Source: Mucilaginibacter inviolabilis (GTDB taxonomy: Bacteria > Bacteroidota > Bacteroidia > Sphingobacteriales > Sphingobacteriaceae). From it: DNA of 64,000 bases. Position 1 is the first letter of the stretch. Each line of letters begins with the position of its first letter. The notes beneath the pieces were generated by a model, which saw only the letters and a program-made list of their open reading frames with translations, ran no database searches and was not told the origin of the DNA. Positions 42,168 through 51,067 of this stretch are shown here, piece after piece. The stretch covers positions 496,001 to 560,000 of the forward strand of contig NZ_JAANAT010000002.1 in the NCBI RefSeq assembly GCF_011089895.1, written 5' to 3'. The translations under genes and the position numbers were made by a program.

Positions 42168-44591
42168 TCAATTTCTGGCTCTTTTTGTTTCGTCTTCAGC
42201 CGCGGTAGATCTTGTTCTGGCGCTGGCTAATTTAATATTACCAAATTTATATGTTAAACTCAAGGAGATTTGTCTGGTATCATTCTTCTCAACAAATCCG
42301 TTATGCTGGTTTAAGTAATCAACTTTAACACGATAGGCATTTCCATATAATATGTCGTTCACTGCCAATTTTATAGTGCCATGATTACCGAATATGTTTT
42401 TTCTGATGCCAGCACTAATATCATTAGTTCTGTTCAGTTTAAATATACCTTGTATACTTGGAGATGAATACCACGCGCTTATATCGGCTTTTAATCCTGC
42501 TTTTGCATTAATCACAAAGCTTTGACTTGTATTTAGGTAGATGAACAGGGTATGATAATTATAGCTACCCTGTAGATAATTTGAGCTTTCTTGTTTATAA
42601 GATCCCTGTACAAAATAGTTCATCTCCCACCATTTAAATGCTGTTACCGGAACAGACAAATAAAATCCGGTTTCTATACTCTTATTAAGATTTTGCTGAG
42701 TGTCATAGAAAATCTTATTCACATTATCCTGTACGGTAATATTGCTGAACATTCCATTCGTTTGTATGCGGAAAAAAGTGATATTGTTTTGTTGTTTATA
42801 GGTATATCCGATTTCAATATCTTGTATATAAGCTGGTTTCAGAGCGGGGTTTCCCTCGAGATAGGTGTACGGGCTACTATAATATTTAAACGGATTTAAT
42901 CGCCAATAATCAGGCCTGGTTATCCGATAGCTATAGGCTAAATTCAAATCATGATCCGTTGCGATAGAGTAAATTATTTGAACAGTCGGAAATAAACGAA
43001 AATATTTGGAAACATTGCTGGTGTCCAATGTAATTGAATGACCGTTGGTCATGGTATATTCGCCGCGTAGTCCAGCCTGAATATTAAATTTATTTATCTG
43101 TCCGTTTAGTGTCAGGTATTGTGCAAAGGTATTTTCAGTATAATTAAAATTATCACTTTTGCTTAAATCTAATATTGGTGAGCCGGTTACCAAATTAAAA
43201 TATGCAAAACTGTTGTTTGTTTCAATACTACTATATTTTAAACCAGCATCGAAAGACCATGTCTTATTAAAAGCGTAACTATAATCTACCTTACCAGACC
43301 AAATATTAATCTTCTGTTTCGATATCGTATTGACATTAAATAAGTCGGGGGCCTGCGTGCCGTCTGGAAGTAACGTAATATTTGAGATAGCCTGATTACC
43401 CTTATTCTTATAGGGTGCAAAATCAAAATCAAAATTTAAACTTTGACCCAATGTGTCAAGCTTGATCTTGTAATTAAAATTAAAGCTATATCGATTGGTT
43501 GGGCCATCTGCTTTATTATGCGTTTTTAAGGTAGAATCGATACTTAATTTATGGTCATTAAAAATATTTGTGATCACATTATTGTCTCGTAAAAAATTAC
43601 TGTTAAAACCGGTAAATAAAATTCCTAATACCTGATTATCGGATATCGAATAATCGACTCCTAACTTATAGTTACTGGTTTGGCGTTTTCGGTAGCCTCT
43701 TTTGGCATTAACCCATAAAGCGTAATCATTTACGTTGTCATAAATTATGTATTCATCGTCACTATAATTCTTTTTACTGTCTGAGTAGTTATAACTCCCG
43801 TATATATTAACCTTATTTTTCCTATAGTTGAAATTACTACCCCAATTATAGCTTCCATATTTGCTTTGATTGTATGCTGAATTTAAATTAACATTTAATC
43901 CCTGGGTGATTGATTTCTTGGATATAATATTAATTATAGCGCCACCTTCAGCATCATATTTGGATGATGGGTTTGCAATGAGTTCCATTTTTGAAATATT
44001 ATCTGAAGGTAAACTTTTGAGATAATTACTCAGATCTTCACCAGATAGTCTTAATATCTTATTGTCTACATAAACAAGTACACTTTTCCCGTTGAGGCTT
44101 ATACTTTCTTCAAAACCGGTTTGTACTCCCGGAGCTTTAGTTAAAGCATCCCAAACCGTTCCTCCACTTGCTGCAATACTATTTTCTACATTAAACACTA
44201 CCTTATCTATCTTTCGTTCAATCGTTGGTTTATTAGATATGATTTTCACTTCCTTTAACTGGTGGTTAACGGGCGTTAAAGTAATACGGATGCTATCCTC
44301 TGTATTTAATATAGTATATTGATACGGTACATAGGCAATTGAATTTATTGCCAGTATATGCGGCCCAGAAGTTGTAATTTTAAAAGTAAATTGACCTTTC
44401 TCATTAGAAACAGTCTTAATTTCGCTTTTTTGAGGTGATTGTAACACTATGCTTACCATCGCTATAGGATGGCCCAGCTGGTCTTTAACTATCCCGTTAA
44501 TTGCTTTATTTTGAGCTTGCAGTACCATGGTGAAAAAGACCAAAGTAACAATGCCTGTTAAGGTTTTTAGCATGTCTTTTTGTTTTTTCAA
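42168..44591 (-). CDS. TonB-dependent receptor family protein (CarboxypepD-reg-like, OMP beta-barrel)
   Basis: An 807-aa outer-membrane protein with a signal peptide (to about residue 26), a carboxypeptidase-regulatory-like Ig domain (about 30-108, 'INGIVKDQLGHPIAMVSIVL'), a plug (about 125-235, 'VENSIAASGGTVWDALTKAP', 'KYDAEGGAIINIISKKS') and a barrel of the outer-membrane beta-barrel_3 type. It lacks an STN domain, so it is not FecR-coupled. It is divergent from the HK/RR operon at 44692. In a RiPP locus it may take up or export a peptide or a metal complex; the ligand is unknown. Confidence 0.87.
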   Translation of the reverse strand: MKKQKDMLKTLTGIVTLVFFTMVLQAQNKAINGIVKDQLGHPIAMVSIVLQSPQKSEIKTVSNEKGQFTFKITTSGPHILAINSIAYVPYQYTILNTEDSIRITLTPVNHQLKEVKIISNKPTIERKIDKVVFNVENSIAASGGTVWDALTKAPGVQTGFEESISLNGKSVLVYVDNKILRLSGEDLSNYLKSLPSDNISKMELIANPSSKYDAEGGAIINIISKKSITQGLNVNLNSAYNQSKYGSYNWGSNFNYRKNKVNIYGSYNYSDSKKNYSDDEYIIYDNVNDYALWVNAKRGYRKRQTSNYKLGVDYSISDNQVLGILFTGFNSNFLRDNNVITNIFNDHKLSIDSTLKTHNKADGPTNRYSFNFNYKIKLDTLGQSLNFDFDFAPYKNKGNQAISNITLLPDGTQAPDLFNVNTISKQKINIWSGKVDYSYAFNKTWSFDAGLKYSSIETNNSFAYFNLVTGSPILDLSKSDNFNYTENTFAQYLTLNGQINKFNIQAGLRGEYTMTNGHSITLDTSNVSKYFRLFPTVQIIYSIATDHDLNLAYSYRITRPDYWRLNPFKYYSSPYTYLEGNPALKPAYIQDIEIGYTYKQQNNITFFRIQTNGMFSNITVQDNVNKIFYDTQQNLNKSIETGFYLSVPVTAFKWWEMNYFVQGSYKQESSNYLQGSYNYHTLFIYLNTSQSFVINAKAGLKADISAWYSSPSIQGIFKLNRTNDISAGIRKNIFGNHGTIKLAVNDILYGNAYRVKVDYLNQHNGFVEKNDTRQISLSLTYKFGNIKLASARTRSTAAEDETKRARN

Positions 44592-44620
44592 ACTTAATTA
44601 GCTTCAATATTAATGGGGGT

Positions 44621-44645
44621 TAAATAGTATTAAATAGTATTAAAT
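44621..44645. promoter_or_regulatory. 10-bp tandem repeat between TonB receptor and histidine kinase
   Basis: TAAATAGTAT occurs twice head to tail, followed by TAAAT. A 10-bp direct-repeat period suits two tandem monomers of an OmpR-family regulator on one DNA face. It lies in the 100-nt divergent gap, so it could control both transcripts. Confidence 0.5.
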
Positions 44646-44691
44646 TCCGGAGGGGTATTTTCCTTTGGATAAATGTTTGTAGATTTAGAGT

Positions 44692-46128
44692 ATGTGGATT
44701 TTTTCTTATAAGTATGTAAAATATGTTATCACGCTTGCTGTTATTGGGAGTATTATTTTACAATTCGCATGGCTTAGTCAGTTATTCAACAGTCAGAAAC
44801 TTCAATTGAAGCATACTATTGAAGATGCGGTAGTGCAATCATCGAAATTGATGATTTATAATAGTTTGTCTCAGAATAACATCCATGGGCTACGCTTTAA
44901 AGAATTCTTTCTGTCACAACAGTGGCTAAATTTGCGGCAAGCGTTTGATAATTTAAATATTGAAGGTTTAAAAAGTAATTTTAATTACGGCATTACTAAG
45001 GACAGCACAATTATACAAATGAATATTTCATTTAATAATGTTTTACGTAAACCAGATATCAATAATAAGGCCCGGGTAAATCATCAGATGGTATTGAGCG
45101 ATACGGTATACCAGCATTCTCTTAAAATGGATTCAGTAGTCAGGTCAATTTTGGTGCGGGAAGGCATAAAAGTTAATTCTACCTATGCTTTATATAATTA
45201 TAAAAATGATAAATTGCTCAAAACAGGAGCAAAAAACGTTAGTATTTTAAATAATGCCTACATAAGTGAAAAATATTCTTTTGATCTCAATCATTTGTAC
45301 AAGTACCAGCTTGTAGTTATGCAATTAAATTCTGCTGTATTTTATCAGATGCGTTATTATCTTATTTCCGCACTTACAATGATCGTTTTAACATTTTTGG
45401 CTTTTGTATTTTTGATAAAGCTGATACGTAATCAAAAATTGTACAGTGACGCCAAGGCTACATTTACTAATAATATGACACATGAATTTAAGACGCCGGT
45501 TGCTACTATATCCATAGCTATAGAGTCAATTCTTAAATATAATCTTATCCGGAATCCAGTAAAGCTAAAAAGTTATTTAAACATCAGTCAACTTGAAATT
45601 CAAAGATTAAACCTGATGTTTGAAAAATTGATGAATCTGAATGGTTTAAACGATGCAAAGGAATATAATCTGGAGCCCTATAATTTGGTTCAAAACCTAA
45701 ATCAGATTGTTAAATCTATGGAACTGCAATCCCAAAAAGAAAATGCTGCTATTTTTTTTGAGCCGGATAATAACGATTACTGGGTTAAAGGTGATATGAT
45801 ACATTTAAGTAATGTATTTTATAATCTTTTAGATAATGCATTAAAATATGGTTCTCAAAATGTAATTATCAGGATTAGTTGTAAAAACTCGGGGCATGAA
45901 CACATTATTACAATTGAAGATAATGGTCCGGGAATTGATCCTCTTTTTCAAAAAAAAGTGTTTGAACGTTTTTTCAGGATTCCTACCGAAGATATTCATA
46001 ACGTGAAAGGTTCTGGACTCGGGCTTCACTATGTAAAGGATACGATTGAGAGGCATCAAGGCAGCATTAGGTTAAGAAGTGTTGTAGGGCAGGGAGCCGT
46101 CTTTATAATCAGTTTACCGAAACTATGA
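44692..46128 (+). CDS. Sensor histidine kinase (two-pass membrane)
   Basis: A 478-aa kinase with two membrane helices (about 13-30 and 223-245) around a periplasmic sensor of about 190 residues. A HisKA domain has His264 ('NNMTHEFKTPVATISIAIES'), and HATPase_c has N box 'NVFYNLLDNALKYG', G1 'IEDNGPGIDP' and G2 'GSGLGLHYVKD'. It overlaps the OmpR-type regulator by 4 nt and is its partner. Signal unknown; the RiPP locus suggests product or envelope sensing. Confidence 0.92.
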   Translation: MWIFSYKYVKYVITLAVIGSIILQFAWLSQLFNSQKLQLKHTIEDAVVQSSKLMIYNSLSQNNIHGLRFKEFFLSQQWLNLRQAFDNLNIEGLKSNFNYGITKDSTIIQMNISFNNVLRKPDINNKARVNHQMVLSDTVYQHSLKMDSVVRSILVREGIKVNSTYALYNYKNDKLLKTGAKNVSILNNAYISEKYSFDLNHLYKYQLVVMQLNSAVFYQMRYYLISALTMIVLTFLAFVFLIKLIRNQKLYSDAKATFTNNMTHEFKTPVATISIAIESILKYNLIRNPVKLKSYLNISQLEIQRLNLMFEKLMNLNGLNDAKEYNLEPYNLVQNLNQIVKSMELQSQKENAAIFFEPDNNDYWVKGDMIHLSNVFYNLLDNALKYGSQNVIIRISCKNSGHEHIITIEDNGPGIDPLFQKKVFERFFRIPTEDIHNVKGSGLGLHYVKDTIERHQGSIRLRSVVGQGAVFIISLPKL

Positions 46129-46829
46129 AAAAAATCAAGGTATTATATGTAGAGGACGAGCCTTTTTTGGCAGAAATTGTAAGTGATGATCTTCGCGCCA
46201 GTGGATATGAGGTACTTCATAAATCTAATGGACAACTGGCTGCTGCAGCATTTCGCAAAGAACGACCGGATATTTGTATTTTTGATATTATGCTGCCATT
46301 AAAGGACGGTTATACATTGGCAAAAGAAATCAGAGAGTTAGACTCTTCTGTCCCTATTATTTTTCTTAGTGCTAAAGTGCAGTCTGAAAATGTGGTAACC
46401 GGTTTTAAAAGCGGAGGCAATGATTATTTAAGGAAGCCATTTAGCATTGATGAATTATTGGTGCGGATGGAATCATTATTAGGAAGGAAGATAAATGTCA
46501 AAGAAGCGGTGCAGCTCGACAAGCAAACACTTTACGAATTTGGAAACTGTACGCTGGATACCGTAAATCAGATATTAATGACTTTGACAGGAAGAGTAAC
46601 GCTTTCTTTTAAGGAGTGTTCTTTACTGGAGATGTTGATTTTGCAAAAGAACGAGGTTCTGGAACGCGAAACAATTTTAATGAAAATCTGGGGGAGCGAC
46701 GGATATTATAATTCACGAAGTTTAAATGTTTTCTTAACGCATTTAAGGAAACTTTTGCAAAATGAAAAGGAAATAAAAATTTTGAATATAAGAGGGATCG
46801 GATATAAATTGACGCTTAATGCAAGCTGA
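46125..46829 (+). CDS. OmpR family response regulator
   Basis: A 234-aa protein. The receiver domain (1-120) has acidic residues E10/D11, phospho-acceptor Asp54 ('CIFDIMLPLKDGY') and Lys in 'NDYLRKPF'. The C-terminal winged helix (about 135-232, 'LSFKECSLLEMLILQKNEVL', 'NVFLTHLRKLLQNEKEIKIL', 'RGIGYKL') is the OmpR/PhoB type. It is translated with its kinase through a 4-nt overlap. A 10-bp tandem repeat at 44621 is a candidate binding site. Confidence 0.93.
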   Translation: MKKIKVLYVEDEPFLAEIVSDDLRASGYEVLHKSNGQLAAAAFRKERPDICIFDIMLPLKDGYTLAKEIRELDSSVPIIFLSAKVQSENVVTGFKSGGNDYLRKPFSIDELLVRMESLLGRKINVKEAVQLDKQTLYEFGNCTLDTVNQILMTLTGRVTLSFKECSLLEMLILQKNEVLERETILMKIWGSDGYYNSRSLNVFLTHLRKLLQNEKEIKILNIRGIGYKLTLNAS

Positions 46830-46873
46830 ACAATTTTCCAAGTCAATCTGTATAGTTCATTTAAATAAATAAT

Positions 46874-47608
46874 GTGATGATTAATTGTTATATTGTTGAT
46901 GATGAAAAGGCTGGAACAGATATTCTTTCAATGTATATTGAACAAACGCCAGGCTTAAAACTGATCAAAGCAGAAGAAAATGCAGTATTAGCTTACGAAG
47001 ACATATCTAACGACATTTATAAACCCCAGGTTACCTTTTTAGATATTCGTATTCCGCTGCTTTCTGGAATGGAACTTGCAGGATTGATCAGTCACAAAAC
47101 AGCGGTAATATTTACTACTGCTTATGGTGAGTACGCAGCCGATGCTTTTGGCAAAGATGCAATAGATTACCTGGTTAAACCCTTTAGCTATGAGCGGTTT
47201 TTGAAAAGTATTGACAAGCTAAAAAAAAAACTGATAACAGATGGTGATCAATCAAGAATTGAGCAAAAAGGATTTTTTTATGTGCAAAATGAGATCAAAG
47301 GTCGGATTACAAAGATCGTTATCTCTGACATTATTTATGTTGAATCGTTGCTCAATTACATTAATATCGTCACTATCGAAGGTGAACATAAAACATATAT
47401 GAGTTTAAAAGAAATGGAAGTCCATTTGGCAGAAGGAAACTTTATGCGCATTCATAAATCTTTTATTATAAATATGTTTAAGATTGTGAGTGTAGAGAAT
47501 GACCAAGTATTGCTAAAAACACACAAAAAACTAAGTATTGGAACTAATTACAAAAATGATTTCTTCGCGGTACTTAATGATGCTATTATAAAATCAAAGC
47601 GAAGATAA
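46874..47608 (+). CDS. LytTR family response regulator (1)
   Basis: A 244-aa protein: receiver domain with Asp57 ('VTFLDIRIPLLSGME') and Lys in 'DYLVKPFSYERF', then a LytTR DNA-binding domain (about 140-240, 'GRITKIVISDIIYVESLLNY', 'GNFMRIHKSFIIN'). There is no LytS-type kinase next to it; the one at 57432 may phosphorylate it. It stands directly upstream of the GG-leader precursor gene, and repeated AGTATA motifs in between could be its operator. LytTR regulators are typical of peptide-based control of bacteriocin loci. Confidence 0.92.
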   Translation: MMINCYIVDDEKAGTDILSMYIEQTPGLKLIKAEENAVLAYEDISNDIYKPQVTFLDIRIPLLSGMELAGLISHKTAVIFTTAYGEYAADAFGKDAIDYLVKPFSYERFLKSIDKLKKKLITDGDQSRIEQKGFFYVQNEIKGRITKIVISDIIYVESLLNYINIVTIEGEHKTYMSLKEMEVHLAEGNFMRIHKSFIINMFKIVSVENDQVLLKTHKKLSIGTNYKNDFFAVLNDAIIKSKRR

Positions 47609-47838
47609 CTTCTTATTAAATATAATATTACCAGTTTATAACGACATTATACAGGCCTTGGTATTTACAGGCTATAACACTTGTTTCCTTCAGCTTACTT
47701 GCTAAGCTCAAAAGCCCAATTGATAGGTTTATCCTTATAAGGAATACGCAGCCTATCCATATCTCTCGTGCATTTCTGACAAGTGCTTCTCGTTGTTCAG
47801 CTACTTTTTAATTGGATAAAGCTATTTCCGCACTAATC

Positions 47839-47990
47839 CAGTATAGCATCTTCTCTAAATCAGTATAGTTAGGTGTATAACAGCAATGTTGATTTTGGGA
47901 AATATACTTAATACTTCTTTTCATATACTGAATCAAACTATCAGTATAAAAGGTTTTCAATGTCCAAAATGCCATCCTATATTTAGTATA
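47839..47990 (+). promoter_or_regulatory. AGTATA repeats upstream of the precursor gene (candidate LytTR operator)
   Basis: CAGTATAG starts at 47839 and 47861 (22 nt apart). CAGTATAA starts at 47942 and TAGTATAA at 47984, two turns (42 nt) apart. TATACTGA (47924-47931) and TCAGTATA (47941-47948) form an inverted pair. LytTR proteins bind paired direct repeats about 21-22 nt apart. The rest of the 448-nt gap (47609-48056) has a degenerate coding-like stretch on the minus strand but no intact gene. Confidence 0.4.
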
Positions 47991-48056
47991 ACAAAGGAAA
48001 TATAATGGGCCTAATTATATGATTGTTAACTTTTAAACATTTAAAAAACTATTATC

Positions 48057-48236
48057 ATGCAAAATCAAAACACCAAAATCGACCTGGCTAACTTGTCAGA
48101 AGAGTTTCAAGAAAAAATGAAAAATCTTGATAACGAAGTATTAAAAGACGTAATAACTATCGTAGGGGGAACCACTGACAAATCCGCTCCTTACAGCAAA
48201 ATCCACGCATCTGGTGGTTTTACCAAAGATCTTTAA
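48057..48236 (+). CDS. RiPP precursor peptide with GG leader and aromatic triplets
   Basis: A 59-aa gene: leader 'MQNQNTKIDLANLSEEFQEK' continuing to 'VITIVGG' (residues 32-38), a double-Gly site for a C39 peptidase. The remaining 21 residues have no Cys and contain Y-S-K (46-48), H-A-S (50-52) and F-T-K (55-57), i.e. aromatic-X-X triplets like those turned into three-residue cyclophanes by SPASM radical SAM enzymes. A radical SAM/SPASM gene follows 140 nt downstream across a stem-loop. It was not assigned to a known precursor family. The alternative GG at 53-54 would give a 5-residue product, less likely. Confidence 0.7.
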   Translation: MQNQNTKIDLANLSEEFQEKMKNLDNEVLKDVITIVGGTTDKSAPYSKIHASGGFTKDL

Positions 48237-48285
48237 TTTGGCGATAGCTTAAAGAAACAATCAATGTTTCCCGCTATGTTACACC

Positions 48286-48347
48286 TTAAAGGTACTTATA
48301 ATTTTTGTTCTAATTTTTATTTGGATAAATCTTATAAGTGCCTTTAA
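48286..48347 (+). other. 16-bp stem-loop between precursor and maturase genes
   Basis: TTAAAGGTACTTATAA (48286-48301) pairs fully with TTATAAGTGCCTTTAA (48332-48347) with one G-U pair and a 30-nt loop. Such structures in RiPP operons commonly raise precursor mRNA relative to enzyme mRNA by partial termination or 3' protection. There is no clean U-tract, so it is more likely protective than a full terminator. Confidence 0.65.
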
Positions 48348-48376
48348 ATTTTAAATAGGAACTTAATTTATCACTC

Positions 48377-49657
48377 ATGGACAATTTAAATATAAGTCTG
48401 TCAAAAATCAGCTACCTCGTGGTAAAAATTGCGAGTCGTTGCAATCTGAACTGTTCTTATTGTTATATGTATAACAAAGGGGATAACAGCTACCTAAAAC
48501 AGCCAAAAATCATGTCCGCTAAAACAGTAGATGCCCTGCTGAACAGGATCTATTCGCATTGTGAAAAATATGATATAAAAAAATTTATTGTTTGTTTTCA
48601 CGGAGGTGAACCGATGTTAGTTGGGAAGGATTTTTTTATCAAATTCGATGAAAAAGCAAAATCAATTTTTGGTGGTAGTGGTATAGAGTTAACCCTTTCT
48701 ATGCAAACTAATGCTGTTTTGATCGATCGTGAATGGGCTCATTTTTTTAAAAAGCTAAATATTTATGTAAGTGTAAGTCTGGATGGGGATAAGCAAACCC
48801 ACGATCAGTACCGGCTGGATCATAAAGGAAGGGGCAGTTATGACAGAACAATTGCAGGAATAAAATACCTTATGGCTGCACATGAATCAAAACGTAGCGT
48901 TAACACCTTGGCCGTAATTAACATTAATTCCGATCCGATAGCACAATACTGGCATTTTGTTAACGTAGGTATTAAATATTTTGATTTTTTGTTGCCAGAT
49001 TCGAACTATGATCAACTTGAAGTCGATTTCCACAAAGAATCTACGCAATATGCTGATTGGCTGATTAAAGTTTTCGACGTATGGTTTAACCACAAAGGGC
49101 CTGAAAGACCGAGGATCAGAATATTTCTGGACCTGATTAATGGTGTATTAGGCCAGGAAAGCTCAACAGATGCATTGGGAAATCTAGACAACGGTTTACT
49201 TGTTATTGAAACAGACGGTGGCATTGAAGCCGTTGACGTACTTAAAATATGCGGGGAAGGTTTCACCAAGAATTCGAAAAATGTTGCCACACACAATTTT
49301 GATGAAGTAATTGATGAAGGTCTGATTGATCTTTACTATTTCAGCCATACTAAACTTTGTGGACAATGTCAGGCCTGCGAAGTAAAAGATATTTGTGGCG
49401 GAGGATATTTGCCTCACCGTTATAGCAGTAAAAACGGATTTAATAATCCATCTATTTATTGCAAGAGTTTAATTAAACTAATAGCACATATTCAGAACGC
49501 CGTATTGGGAACTATTCCACAGGAAATCGTTTCAGAAAACAATCTGGCCTACCTGCAAGTAGATAACGTGTACACATCAGCCTTTTCGGGAGATGATTCT
49601 GAATATGCTGCATTTCTCGAATCTTATCGTAAATCTTCATTTTTGATTACAAACTAA
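48377..49657 (+). CDS. Radical SAM/SPASM peptide maturase (cyclophane-type)
   Basis: A 426-aa protein. The radical SAM site is C22-xxx-C26-xx-C29 ('RCNLNCSYCYMYNKG'), followed by 'FHGGEPMLVG' and 'SVSLDGDKQTHDQYR'. The SPASM region from about residue 305 has 'LCGQCQACEVKDICGGGYLPHR' cysteines and a late Cys in 'NPSIYCKSL' for auxiliary 4Fe-4S clusters. 'CYMYNKG' and 'CGGGYLPHRYS' resemble the XyeB/FxsB/GrrM/YhhB-type maturases that crosslink an aromatic ring to the beta-carbon of a residue two positions on. With the precursor 140 nt upstream the substrate is clear by context; the chemistry is inferred. Confidence 0.87.
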   Translation: MDNLNISLSKISYLVVKIASRCNLNCSYCYMYNKGDNSYLKQPKIMSAKTVDALLNRIYSHCEKYDIKKFIVCFHGGEPMLVGKDFFIKFDEKAKSIFGGSGIELTLSMQTNAVLIDREWAHFFKKLNIYVSVSLDGDKQTHDQYRLDHKGRGSYDRTIAGIKYLMAAHESKRSVNTLAVININSDPIAQYWHFVNVGIKYFDFLLPDSNYDQLEVDFHKESTQYADWLIKVFDVWFNHKGPERPRIRIFLDLINGVLGQESSTDALGNLDNGLLVIETDGGIEAVDVLKICGEGFTKNSKNVATHNFDEVIDEGLIDLYYFSHTKLCGQCQACEVKDICGGGYLPHRYSSKNGFNNPSIYCKSLIKLIAHIQNAVLGTIPQEIVSENNLAYLQVDNVYTSAFSGDDSEYAAFLESYRKSSFLITN

Positions 49658-49668
49658 AACATTGGGAT

Positions 49669-50496
49669 ATGATTACCGAAGGAGTTAAACTGTTTTTGAA
49701 CAACAGCAGCGATATTGCTGACCGATTATATCTAAGCAGCGGTCTGCAACACATGCAAGATAGCAGTACAGATGGTTATGCTTACTATAAATACGCTGTA
49801 ATACCCAAATCGCCTTGGAGTTTAGCTGCTGGATCGACAAAAAAGTATTTGGTGACACATCAAAAGCCACCTATTGAAGAGTTTAGCAAGAACATAATTA
49901 TCCTTACCCTCCCTGATGAGTTGATAGATTTTGTACAAAAAGCCGGTATATCAGATTTTAAGAATAAAGAAGAAGTTTTGGCTTTCAATCAAACCCCAAC
50001 TTTTATCGAGGCTAGTGAGAAATTAAAAGCTTTTGCATGTCAATATTTGTTTTCACCAAGCCGGTTTTCTTGTTATCACTTTTTTGTTGAAAAGCCAGAC
50101 TTATCAGTAGTAACAATAGGAGAACGTAAAGAACGAATGGGTATGCATATTGATAACCGAGGAGGAGTAAATATTAAAGACGCCGAGCTTGCACCTAACA
50201 TCTTTTTGATGAATCTTGGTCGTGAGGATCGTTATTTCATTTATATTAATCAGCCACTGGAAACGGTAAAAAAAATGATAGAAACCAAAAACGGTGCTGC
50301 ACTCGATGAGTTTTCTAACGAATCTCTGCAGTATAAATTTTATCAAGCCTTCCCGGATTATCCAGTTGTTAAGATAAGAATAAAACCATTTGAATGTTAT
50401 ATCGCTCCGGCAGAAAATATCATTCACGATGGTTCAACTGAAGGCAACACCAATCCAAGTGTGAAATTTTTGCTGGAAGGTTATTTCTGGAGTTAA
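49669..50496 (+). CDS. 2OG-Fe(II) oxygenase-like RiPP tailoring protein (YhhC-like)
   Basis: A 275-aa protein with H160-x-D162 ('RMGMHIDNRGG') and a distal His253 ('ENIIHDGSTEGNTNPSVKFL'), the 2-His-1-carboxylate triad of iron/2-oxoglutarate oxygenases. Lys266 is a possible 2OG contact where an Arg is usual. 'FLMNLGREDRYFIYIN' between them resembles the oxygenases that accompany cyclophane-forming SPASM enzymes. It would hydroxylate a side chain of the modified core. It starts 11 nt after the maturase gene and ends 11 nt before the next. Confidence 0.65.
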   Translation: MITEGVKLFLNNSSDIADRLYLSSGLQHMQDSSTDGYAYYKYAVIPKSPWSLAAGSTKKYLVTHQKPPIEEFSKNIIILTLPDELIDFVQKAGISDFKNKEEVLAFNQTPTFIEASEKLKAFACQYLFSPSRFSCYHFFVEKPDLSVVTIGERKERMGMHIDNRGGVNIKDAELAPNIFLMNLGREDRYFIYINQPLETVKKMIETKNGAALDEFSNESLQYKFYQAFPDYPVVKIRIKPFECYIAPAENIIHDGSTEGNTNPSVKFLLEGYFWS

Positions 50497-50507
50497 AAAA
50501 CATATAT

Positions 50508-51056
50508 ATGACAACCAAAGTATTCCATGCGTCTCAGGATAGAAACCTTAAAACGATTCTCAGAAATAGGGGAATCCATGGTTTTAAGTGTGTATATGCA
50601 GCCTATGATCCTGTTATTGCCAGTTTTTTTTTAAGCAATTATGGTGGGGATTTTACATGCTCGATCGGCCGGGAAGCTGGGACAGGAATACCATTTGCAT
50701 GCGAGCGTTTCCCCGGTGCATTTGAACTTAGGTATCAGGAAATAGAGGGAGTAATATATACCCTGCCCGCATATCTTTTTTCAAAAGGCTTAACCTCATG
50801 GGAAGAGGAGGTAGTATCAGAATATGATGTGCCTGTGCTTAGCGAAACTTCAATAAAAAATACCAGAGCCTTTTTATACTATCTGCAAGAGGAACGACGG
50901 ATAAATATATATCGATATCCCAGCAGGCCTCAAGAAGTTCCGAAAGACAATAGTGATTTGCGAGCTCTGATTAACATGTTTAATGGGGTATTTCCTGTTG
51001 ATATTTATCAGATTATACAAACACATCATACTGATATAACGGTTACACTCATCTAA
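50508..51056 (+). CDS. Unrecognised 182-aa protein of the RiPP operon (ART-like features)
   Basis: I do not recognise the family with confidence. It starts 'KVFHASQDRNLKTILRNRGI', has 'VYAAYDPVIASFFLSNYGGD' and 'LTSWEEEVVSEYDVPVL'. A His in the first strand, an aromatic/Asp turn and a late Glu-rich strand recall the H-Y-E layout of ADP-ribosyltransferase-like folds, but this is a weak pattern. There is no signal peptide or membrane segment. Its place between the oxygenase (11 nt) and the exporter (11 nt) implies a role in precursor modification or self-protection. Confidence 0.8.
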   Translation: MTTKVFHASQDRNLKTILRNRGIHGFKCVYAAYDPVIASFFLSNYGGDFTCSIGREAGTGIPFACERFPGAFELRYQEIEGVIYTLPAYLFSKGLTSWEEEVVSEYDVPVLSETSIKNTRAFLYYLQEERRINIYRYPSRPQEVPKDNSDLRALINMFNGVFPVDIYQIIQTHHTDITVTLI

Positions 51057-51067
51057 AAAGTACCATT

